A stretch of 55,019 nt of DNA from a bacterium (lineage in GTDB: Bacteria > Patescibacteriota > Gracilibacteria > Peribacterales > Peribacteraceae). The stretch is taken from positions 1 to 55,019 of the forward strand of contig JAQCIJ010000004.1 of assembly GCA_027592135.1 (NCBI GenBank), read 5' to 3'. Positions 48,683-55,019 of this stretch are shown here, piece after piece. The notes below the pieces were generated by a model. That model did no database searches, was not told where the DNA came from, and saw only the letters and a list, made by a program, of their open reading frames with translations. Within the stretch, counting starts at the first letter, position 1. Each line of letters starts with the position of its first letter. The position numbers and the translations under genes are program-made.

Positions 48683-48878
48683 CCTCACCCCCGACCCCTC
48701 TCCTGCCATCCTGATCTCCTTTCCAGGAGAGGGGAGCTTTGTTTTATTTGAAATAGTAGGTCGAGGAGGTTATTAAGCATTTACTTATTCACCTCTATGA
48801 CCGAGTTCCCCCTCTCCTAGCAGCCTCATTTATGAGGCGTGGTAAGTGGCGTGGTAGGAGAGGGGGTTAGGGGGTGAG
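48683..48878. repeat. Nested GC-rich palindromic repeat, transcription terminator region
   Basis: Contains three nested stems: CCCCTCTCCTG (48695-48705) with CAGGAGAGGGG (48724-48734) followed by a T-rich run; CCCCCTCTCCTA (48808-48819) with TAGGAGAGGGGG (48855-48866) enclosing GCCTCA/TGAGGC (48823-48838); and outer arms around 48683-48705 and 48855-48878. The first stem can end the epimerase transcript. The sequence type (CACCCCC...CCCTCTCC) occurs as dispersed repeats in many bacteria. Confidence 0.75.
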
Positions 48879-48916
48879 GTCAGGAAAAAGTGTATGAAAA
48901 GGCAAATTCGTAGGTA

Positions 48917-48944
48917 TTGACATATACATAAATAGTTGTAGAAT
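48917..48944 (+). promoter_or_regulatory. Consensus promoter of the 558-residue HExxH protein
   Basis: TTGACA (48917-48922), 16-bp spacer, TAGAAT (48939-48944), 9 nt to the ATG at 48954. Best -35 match in the window. Confidence 0.7.
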
Positions 48945-48953
48945 ATTGCAACT

Positions 48954-50630
48954 ATGCGAAAACCATCCATCCCCGTTAAACTCCATGCAAATGAAATTCG
49001 TCATGACGAAGGGGCTTTTGAATCTACATGGACGCCTGGAGATACCATTGGAAAGTTCCAAGAATGGACACGATTTTGGGTAAGGCAAAATGCAGAGACT
49101 ACACCGATAGATGAGGCTTTATCTCTAGCTGTACATGTGCGTCCTTGTGTTAAAGATACTCAATCAAAATTCAATCCTTTTAAACAAAGATTTGGTGGAG
49201 AAACATATGATGAAATGTTCGCTCCAATTGGAAAAAATCAGAAAGAAGTCGACGTGCTGACAACTACTCCTTCAAATCTAGATGCTGTACTTGTATGGAC
49301 AAAAGAGGATGGATTTGAGTTGGACCAAGCGTCAGTAGAGCAGCTCTTTCCTGAAAACGTCAAAGTAGAACGACAGGGAACTGCATGGGTTGTGTATCAA
49401 AAAATGCTAACCACAGAAGAGAAACGAAAAAGAACTATACGAAGTGAGCGTGAAGCAGAAATTGCCGCTGAACAACATAGAGAACGTTTCAGTGTTCCCG
49501 ATCTACGTACTGGAGAACGAGTAATAAATATCTCACCAAGTGGGGAAATTGATGAAACAATACTTCATCGTGGTGGAATCCCTCTTCTTATGGCATCTGA
49601 GACATCCAAAACCCATCCCAACAAAAGACACGATATCGCTAGAGCTGTTAATGCAGTAGACACAAATGGGCCATTTATTGGATTTAAAAAACTCTTTACA
49701 GCAGAACAACTTAAGAGATTAAGATCTGCAGATGCAGAGCTAGTAGCGGATTGTTTTTCTCAATTCCAAAGGCTCTATTCTGGTCATCAAGTAGAGCAAC
49801 TAATTCCAATAATTAGCGAAGGTATTAACACCCACATTGTACCGCTTATTCCAAAGCTTACCGAAGGTCCTATAAAAAATAGGATAGTACATGCGGTAGC
49901 TATGTGGAAAGAAAACCTAGAAAACCCATATCGAAACTTTGCATATAGACAAAGAAACTCCGAGGAACTCCATAAAACAACGGGGTATTTGCTACAAAAG
50001 AACCCTCAATACTTCTCTGTTGCCTCAATGAAAAACACTAATAATACTCGCAGCTTTGCCTCATGGAGCCATGAAGGATTGTTACTTCACGCTTCACCTG
50101 GGAATAATAATTCCTATACGTTCATGGATGCTGTTGGCATAATACACGAACTAACACACGCTCAGCAAATACAAGAAGAAATCGACGATACAAACACGCT
50201 ATCCCCATCCGAAATTCAAGAAATTATTAAGAGATTTTATAATGAACGTCCGAACAGTGATGAAGCGTTAGACTCGTATGATGTGAATAGAGGTATAGCT
50301 GATATCGATAATGAGTGTGAGACGTTTGCCGTAATGTCAGAACTTTTTGATGCTCGACTAGATAATGGTACCTATGATCATGAAGATGTAATGAAAGAGC
50401 TGCAATTACCAGCAACAGAAGATGCTCACATGCAAGTAACACAATTGTCACACTGTGCGACTCTCTATTTTCAAGGGGGCGAAAGAGTAGGGAGTAGGTA
50501 CCCTAAAGCATTTGTAGATTACATTGTAAGCACTTACGATGGTTTTGCGCGCTACACGAAAGACCAGAACAAAAATCCCATCCTTCTTGAAAAAGCAGGT
50601 GAAAATGGATTGCAACATTTATATAAGTAA
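48954..50630 (+). CDS. 558-residue protein with HExxH zinc-protease motif, function unknown
   Basis: No signal peptide or helix; cytoplasmic. HELTH (398-402, context VGIIHELTHAQQ) with a following glutamate in NECETFAVMSELFDA about 50 residues on is the layout of gluzincin-type metallopeptidases. The N-terminal 380 residues are not recognised: charged region, ANKR-free helical stretch around LVADCFSQFQRLYSGHQVEQLIP. It interrupts the glycan gene block, has its own strong promoter and is flanked by a palindromic repeat. Possibly an effector, toxin or housekeeping protease specific to this lineage. Confidence 0.75.
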   Translation: MRKPSIPVKLHANEIRHDEGAFESTWTPGDTIGKFQEWTRFWVRQNAETTPIDEALSLAVHVRPCVKDTQSKFNPFKQRFGGETYDEMFAPIGKNQKEVDVLTTTPSNLDAVLVWTKEDGFELDQASVEQLFPENVKVERQGTAWVVYQKMLTTEEKRKRTIRSEREAEIAAEQHRERFSVPDLRTGERVINISPSGEIDETILHRGGIPLLMASETSKTHPNKRHDIARAVNAVDTNGPFIGFKKLFTAEQLKRLRSADAELVADCFSQFQRLYSGHQVEQLIPIISEGINTHIVPLIPKLTEGPIKNRIVHAVAMWKENLENPYRNFAYRQRNSEELHKTTGYLLQKNPQYFSVASMKNTNNTRSFASWSHEGLLLHASPGNNNSYTFMDAVGIIHELTHAQQIQEEIDDTNTLSPSEIQEIIKRFYNERPNSDEALDSYDVNRGIADIDNECETFAVMSELFDARLDNGTYDHEDVMKELQLPATEDAHMQVTQLSHCATLYFQGGERVGSRYPKAFVDYIVSTYDGFARYTKDQNKNPILLEKAGENGLQHLYK

Positions 50631-50668
50631 AACCTATAAAACATAATATTCCCCAAACTGCGTAAGAA

Positions 50669-52312
50669 CTAAGCCTTCTTCTCTTCGTGATACGTTCGCT
50701 CTGCATTGACCTCCCAAATATTCATGTTGTTTGTTTCCCCTGCAACGATATTATCAACTGCAGTCATTGCGGTTAACATACTGTGATCTTGATTGTTATA
50801 CCGGTGCATTCCGTTGCGTCCTATCAAAAACAAGTTTGGGATAGTGAGTGACCAATCACGAATAGTATCGAGCTTATCGTACGTCCCAAAATACGCAGGA
50901 TATGCCTTTTGCATCCGCAAGACGCACGCATCTTTAACCGATGATTTTTCTATGAATCCAATCTTCTCCATCTCAGCAATTCCATGAGCAATCATCTCTT
51001 TATCAGGCTTGGTCCAGAGTCTGTCTCCTTCATCGACAAAGTACTCGAGTCCTATCCAAATAGTATCAGACTGCGCAACCATATATGGGCTCCAGTTATT
51101 AAAGATCTGAATACGACCAACATCTACCCCTCTATCCTGAACATAAATCCAGTTATCTGGAACTTCACTTGCAGGCGTCTTCCCTTTTTCTTGCACATGC
51201 AGCGTATCAAGAAGTAATCCCACTGTAAGGAAGTCCCGATAGATAAGTCCTTTTGCCACTTCTTGTACTTCTTCTGGTGGAGCCGGGTTCATCCCTGCAA
51301 TCAAGTGCTTCACCGGCATTGTCGAGAAAAAGTAATCACAGTCCATCTCTTGCTTCTCACCAGACTCAACATGTTCGACAGTTACTGAAGTTGCTTTCCC
51401 ATCTACATGTTTTACCGAAGTTACTTTATGCTTCATCCGAACCTCGCCACCACAAACATCGATCTGCATCGCAACCGTTTCCCACATTTGTCCAGGACCA
51501 AACTTCGGATAGAAAAACCGCGTAATCAAACTCGTCTCTCGCTCTGCTTGTGCCTTAGAAAACTCCGAACTCAATAAGTCTTTTACAGCGTGCGAAACTG
51601 CACGACGAAGAGAGAGTCCTTTGATACGTTGCGCACCCCAGTCGGCTTTGATCTGCCCACACGGAACTCCCCACACCTTCTCGGTATAGTCTTCGAAGAA
51701 CGTTTTATAGAGCCTCATACCAAATCGATTGATCATAAACGCATCAAGATACGTCTCGTCTTTGCGCTTAAACAGTTGTGCTTTTATGTAACTTATTCCA
51801 ATAAGAGTGGTATTGAGTAACCCCATCCTCCATGCAATTTTTAGCGTGATCCCAATCGGGTATGGGAAAAAGTTTCGCTTAAAGTAGATACGAGAAATAC
51901 GTGGACGATGCAGCATCACATCATGATCCACCTCTGGGTCTGGAGCAGCAACAGTAAACTTCGTGGTCGTTCCATCTGCCTTGTCTTCTGGTGCACACCG
52001 TGGGCAGAGGTATTCAACGACAGACTCTGCAACGTAGTCGATCTCGTGCTTTAACTTCTCTGTATCCGCTGCAGGAGCTCCTTGTACCGGAAGAATATTA
52101 AACCACCAATCCATGACGCGTTTACTCTTAGAGAAAAACCGGTGACCGCCAATGTCGATACGGTTTCCTTTGTAATTATAGGTCTGAGCGATTCCTCCGA
52201 TAGCATTAGAAGCTTCGAACACAATAGGTGTGATATCTGTACGCTTCAAAAGTTCGTATGCAGCAGTAAGTCCTGCAGGTCCTGCGCCGGCAATGATGGC
52301 AATTTTTTTCAT
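50669..52312 (-). CDS. FAD-dependent oxidoreductase of the UDP-galactopyranose mutase / amine oxidase superfamily
   Basis: 547 residues. N-terminal FAD-binding [16 protein letters not shown] and [26 protein letters not shown]; later [16 protein letters not shown] and the C-terminal FAD loop [30 protein letters not shown]. The GGHRFFSK segment is found in a UDP-galactopyranose mutase-like group common in glycan clusters. It probably remodels a sugar or polyprenyl-linked intermediate. It directly follows a GtrA gene with no gap. Confidence 0.88.
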   Translation of the reverse strand: MKKIAIIAGAGPAGLTAAYELLKRTDITPIVFEASNAIGGIAQTYNYKGNRIDIGGHRFFSKSKRVMDWWFNILPVQGAPAADTEKLKHEIDYVAESVVEYLCPRCAPEDKADGTTTKFTVAAPDPEVDHDVMLHRPRISRIYFKRNFFPYPIGITLKIAWRMGLLNTTLIGISYIKAQLFKRKDETYLDAFMINRFGMRLYKTFFEDYTEKVWGVPCGQIKADWGAQRIKGLSLRRAVSHAVKDLLSSEFSKAQAERETSLITRFFYPKFGPGQMWETVAMQIDVCGGEVRMKHKVTSVKHVDGKATSVTVEHVESGEKQEMDCDYFFSTMPVKHLIAGMNPAPPEEVQEVAKGLIYRDFLTVGLLLDTLHVQEKGKTPASEVPDNWIYVQDRGVDVGRIQIFNNWSPYMVAQSDTIWIGLEYFVDEGDRLWTKPDKEMIAHGIAEMEKIGFIEKSSVKDACVLRMQKAYPAYFGTYDKLDTIRDWSLTIPNLFLIGRNGMHRYNNQDHSMLTAMTAVDNIVAGETNNMNIWEVNAERTYHEEKKA

Positions 52313-52717
52313 CTAATGAAAAACGTAGAATTTCCGCATAGTAAAATTCCAAAATAACACCAAGATCTGGGAGACCATTTTAGAAATTACCGGATCAATA
52401 TTTGCGATTTCAATCAGAAAATACAAAATCAACCACGTCCATAATAAGCCCCCTACCGCTATAGCAAACACCATAAAGAGCTCTTTTGCTCTGTCATGCC
52501 TACTCTCAAATACCCAGATAATGCAGAGAAAATGATTCCACGAGAGCCCCAACATGTAACCAATAAATGCAGCGAGTGCATAGTGCATATCTGCGTACGT
52601 AATCAGCACCGAAAATGCTAATAGATCTACAACTGCAGCAGTCCCTCCAACAAAGAAGTAGCGAATAAACTGCAGATGAGCAGCACCGGTCTTATCGAGG
52701 AGTAGTTTGCGAATCAT
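52313..52717 (-). CDS. GtrA-family membrane protein
   Basis: 134 residues, four helices: FIRYFFVGGTAAVVDLLAFSVL, ALAAFIGYMLGLSWNHFLCIIWVF, ELFMVFAIAVGGLLWTWLILYFL, SKMVSQILVLFWNFTMRKFYVF, the standard GtrA pattern. Thought to flip polyprenyl-phosphate sugars across the membrane. TATAGT (minus, 52725-52730) is 7 nt before the ATG; the FAD gene follows at once. Confidence 0.9.
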   Translation of the reverse strand: MIRKLLLDKTGAAHLQFIRYFFVGGTAAVVDLLAFSVLITYADMHYALAAFIGYMLGLSWNHFLCIIWVFESRHDRAKELFMVFAIAVGGLLWTWLILYFLIEIANIDPVISKMVSQILVLFWNFTMRKFYVFH

Positions 52718-52724
52718 TACGGCA

Positions 52725-52730
52725 ACTATA
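52725..52730 (-). promoter_or_regulatory. -10 box of leaderless gtrA promoter
   Basis: Minus strand TATAGT, 7 nt before the ATG at 52717. Confidence 0.5.
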
Positions 52731-52789
52731 GGGAATCAAGGGAATCAAGGGAATCAAGGATCTTCGATTTCTTCGATTTCTTCGATTCC
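52731..52789. repeat. Two nonamer microsatellites (GGGAATCAA)3 and (TTCGATTTC)3
   Basis: 52731-52757 and 52763-52789, 27 bp each, between divergent gtrA and the UDP-sugar dehydrogenase. Copy change would alter promoter spacing rather than frame. Confidence 0.9.
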
Positions 52790-52823
52790 CTCACTCTCCT
52801 TCCATAGGTAGACTTCCTACACA

Positions 52824-54059
52824 ATGGATTCTCCTAAAATAGCCATCGTCGGCCTCGGTTATGTCGGGCTGCCTCTGGCACATGCCTTTGCAAAGAAGGG
52901 GTACACCGTTTATGGATACGATAAAAACAGTGAACGTATTGCAACTCTACAAACAGGAGAAGACTGGACTGGAGAATTGAGCAAAAAAGATCTTGAGAGC
53001 GTGACGATAGAACTCAGTGATAACCCAGAGATCATTGCCCATGCCGATATTATTATCGTGGCATTGCCCACTCCCGTAGATGAAAACAAGAAACCTGATC
53101 TCTCTATTGTAAAAGGGGCATCGGAAGATATTGGAAAGCACATGAAAGACGGAGCAATTGTGGTGTACGAATCGACTGTAGCTCCAGGAACAACAGAGGA
53201 GATTTGCGGCCCTATTGTGCAAAAAGCATCAGGAGGAAAATCATTCAAGCTTGGCTACAGTCCAGAACGCATAAACCCCGGAGACAAAGAACACACCGTA
53301 TCCAAAATTATCAAAGTTGTCGCAGGACAAGACGAAGCCACAACAGACGTGCTCTGTGATTTGTACAACTCTATCATCACAGCAGGTATTCACCGAGCAC
53401 CCAATATTAAAACTGCAGAAATGAGTAAGGCAATCGAGAATGCACAACGCGATCTTAATATTGCGTACATCAATGAAGTCGCAATGCTCTGCCACAAAAT
53501 TGGTATCAACACAGAAGAGGTCTTAGAAGCTGCAGGAACAAAATGGAATTTTTTGCAATTTAAACCAGGACTTGTAGGAGGACACTGTATCGGCGTAGAC
53601 CCGTACTACCTTGTAGAAAAAGCCGAGCAACTCGGTATGACTACACAAGTAATTTCTGCTGGTCGTGCAGTAAACGACGGCATGGCACAACTGGTTGTTG
53701 ATGAAGTTGTAGAAGCGCTTGGAAAGTCTATGAATGAGAAAAAGGTTTTGGTAATGGGTATGACATTCAAGGAAGATGTTCCAGATACAAGAAATAGTCA
53801 GTCGTCATTGATCATTAGTGCATTAAAGCATGCAGGATGCACTGTCGTTACCCATGATCCGTTTATGCAGAATACCGATACATTTGATGGAGCCCCTTTT
53901 GATGCCATCGTACTTCTGGTAAAACATCAGCAATATCTCAGCCTCGGAACAAAAGCGTTTATCGATGCGACGACAAAAGATGGCGTGATTTATGATGTAA
54001 AAGGCGTGCTGGATAAAAAGGTAATTGTTGCAGCTGGTCGAACATACCTCACACTCTAA
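52824..54059 (+). CDS. Nucleotide-sugar dehydrogenase, TviB/WbpO-like (UDP-HexNAc 6-dehydrogenase)
   Basis: 411 residues. VGLGYVGLPLAHAFAKKGY, VALPTPVDENKKPD, YESTVAPGTTEE, GYSPERINPGDKEHTV, and active-site cysteine in GLVGGHCIGVDPYYLVEKAE place it with enzymes that oxidise UDP-GlcNAc or UDP-GalNAc to uronic acids (TviB, WbpO, WecC group), distinct from the UGD at 42699. GMTFKEDVPDTRNSQS closes the C-terminal domain. TAGACT 9 nt before the ATG may be its -10. Its stop overlaps the methyltransferase start (TAATG). Confidence 0.93.
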   Translation: MDSPKIAIVGLGYVGLPLAHAFAKKGYTVYGYDKNSERIATLQTGEDWTGELSKKDLESVTIELSDNPEIIAHADIIIVALPTPVDENKKPDLSIVKGASEDIGKHMKDGAIVVYESTVAPGTTEEICGPIVQKASGGKSFKLGYSPERINPGDKEHTVSKIIKVVAGQDEATTDVLCDLYNSIITAGIHRAPNIKTAEMSKAIENAQRDLNIAYINEVAMLCHKIGINTEEVLEAAGTKWNFLQFKPGLVGGHCIGVDPYYLVEKAEQLGMTTQVISAGRAVNDGMAQLVVDEVVEALGKSMNEKKVLVMGMTFKEDVPDTRNSQSSLIISALKHAGCTVVTHDPFMQNTDTFDGAPFDAIVLLVKHQQYLSLGTKAFIDATTKDGVIYDVKGVLDKKVIVAAGRTYLTL

Positions 54060-54970
54060 TGCATAGTTCACATTCTACAGATCGCGTATCTTGCCCTATG
54101 TGCAAAAGCACACAAACACATGAGCTCTGTGCTTTGAAATATACAGATACGCACGTTCGATCGTTCCTTCAAACGTATTATAAAAATGCCATTAAGCAAT
54201 CGTACATACAAGATATGCACTATGTCATACATCAATGCAATGCGTGTGGCAGTTGCTATCAAAAAGAAATACTCAATAGCGCAAGCATGGAGCTTCTGTA
54301 TGGAGAATGGATCTCTCCTAAAAATAGTAAAAAAAAGGTCGTAAATACTCAGCGACAGATAGATCTAGCAAGGCATATAGGACGCATCCTCCTCCTCTTC
54401 CCTCAGCCAAATACTGCACACCTGCTTGATTACGGAATGGGATGGGGCGACTGGTGTCACATGGCGCAATCATTTGGCTTTAGCGCATGTGGAATCGAGT
54501 TGGATCAAGAGAGAATAGATTTTGCACGAAGTCGTGGAATCAAAGCGTACTTACCAGATGATTTACCAGAGGGTCCTTACGATTTTATCTATCTAGAACA
54601 AGTACTCGAGCACTTACCAGAGCCCTACGAAGTTATCCAAAAATTGGTAGGCTTGCTTAGTAACAATGGCTACATACATATCGGCGTACCCAATGGGGCA
54701 TCTGTAGAAAAAGCTGCACGAAGAAATCCACTATCACTCTTAAAGAAAGGTCCCGCTCAGCCGCTAGAGCATATTAATTGCTTCTCTCATAAATCTCTCA
54801 TTACATTTATGAAGCAATTTGACTGTCATCCAGCTTCGCAAAAAGAACTATTCCTCCGCTCGAAAAGCCCGCGTCTACTACTAAGAGATTCTCTACTGAT
54901 GTGTGCACGACTTCTTCCTCCGTCGATATTCCCTCACAAAACTAGTCTTTTGTTTCAAAAAAGAACCTAA
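54059..54970 (+). CDS. Class I SAM-dependent methyltransferase with zinc ribbon
   Basis: 303 residues. N-terminal ribbon C12-x2-C15 and C60-x2-C63 (CNACG), then a methyltransferase core: HLLDYGMGWGDWCHMAQSFG (motif I), GIELDQERIDFARS, YDFIYLEQVLEHLPEPYEVIQ, GYIHIGVPNGAS. This type is common in polysaccharide clusters and modifies sugars or lipid-linked glycans. Acceptor unknown. Coupled to the upstream dehydrogenase. Confidence 0.88.
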   Translation: MHSSHSTDRVSCPMCKSTQTHELCALKYTDTHVRSFLQTYYKNAIKQSYIQDMHYVIHQCNACGSCYQKEILNSASMELLYGEWISPKNSKKKVVNTQRQIDLARHIGRILLLFPQPNTAHLLDYGMGWGDWCHMAQSFGFSACGIELDQERIDFARSRGIKAYLPDDLPEGPYDFIYLEQVLEHLPEPYEVIQKLVGLLSNNGYIHIGVPNGASVEKAARRNPLSLLKKGPAQPLEHINCFSHKSLITFMKQFDCHPASQKELFLRSKSPRLLLRDSLLMCARLLPPSIFPHKTSLLFQKRT

Positions 54971-54989
54971 GAAAAGGTACGCTCTACAC

Positions 54990-55019
54990 ATGCTATTTAC
55001 GACCTCTTGGGACGACGGC
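54990..55019 (+). CDS. Start of a probable polysaccharide deacetylase (truncated by window end)
   Basis: Only ten codons are present: MLFTTSWDDG. TTSWDDG is the typical opening of NodB-type deacetylases, with the first metal aspartates. TACGCT 6 nt before the ATG matches the leaderless promoter pattern. Identity rests on this short motif and on the glycan context. Confidence 0.45.
   Translation, partial: MLFTTSWDDG

Noticed and set aside
52731-52789. Short direct repeats as an origin of replication or iterons
   Set aside because: No DnaA boxes or AT-rich unwinding element; units are plain microsatellites like others in the window.

Overview
The window looks like chromosomal DNA of a small-genome bacterium, most plausibly a member of the Candidate Phyla Radiation (Patescibacteria); I cannot place it more finely. 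Reasons: tight gene packing with 1-20 nt overlaps, standard stop codons including TGA, rpsF directly followed by rpsR with no ssb between, many small membrane proteins, a VirB2/TrbC-like two-helix protein, VanW and S41 proteases among housekeeping genes, and promoters whose -10 box often lies only 6-9 nt before the start codon (apparently leaderless mRNAs).

Layout. 1-4161: leftward surface-glycan operon (GT2 and three GT4 glycosyltransferases), whose first gene is a tyrosine recombinase (4158-4970). 4971-10242: an integron-like platform: an attI-like site beside the recombinase, then two cassettes ending in attC-like imperfect palindromes (6128-6249 and 10131-10242). Cassette 1 carries a reversed nucleotidyltransferase-fold gene; cassette 2 carries six same-strand genes, mostly membrane proteins (DUF2892, TspO, DUF2177, DUF1295). 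10327-18129: rmlB/rmlA and a leftward glycan operon (GT4, GT4, DUF2304, GT2, large polytopic membrane protein). 18205-21171: sufS-sufU, tRNA-Thr(GGT), a 38-residue ORF, a GT4 gene. 21197-28766: rpsF-rpsR-yebC, class A PBP, VirB2-like protein, TPR protein, ftsX, recO. 28775-37571: vanW, RNase HI, DUF1858/A-type Fe-S protein, S41 protease, ndk, M16 protease, rpmH, a relic of a cobalamin adenosyltransferase, pheT. 37644-42604: small ORFs, tRNA-Ser(GGA), stand-alone family X polymerase, zinc-finger protein, ahcY plus a PfkB kinase. 42605-55019: a second surface-polysaccharide region (two UDP-sugar dehydrogenases, two epimerases, GT2-GtrA, GtrA, FAD protein, methyltransferase, start of a probable polysaccharide deacetylase), interrupted by an unknown 558-residue HExxH protein.

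How it fits together. Most genes either make nucleotide sugars (RmlA/B, UGD, epimerases, TviB-like dehydrogenase), assemble and export glycans (GTs, GtrA, polytopic proteins), or build wall and translation machinery. Two DNA-plasticity layers are superimposed: the integron-like cassette platform coupled translationally to a glycosyltransferase, and many 7-9 bp microsatellites about 28 bp long, several inside glycan genes, where copy change would shift the frame. A 94-bp bidirectional promoter region is duplicated in inverted orientation around the UGD-to-GT2 segment.

The outstanding object is the integron-like system. Its recombinase lacks the insertion that defines IntI, yet the attI-like site, two attC-like sites and matching junction sequences are mutually consistent.
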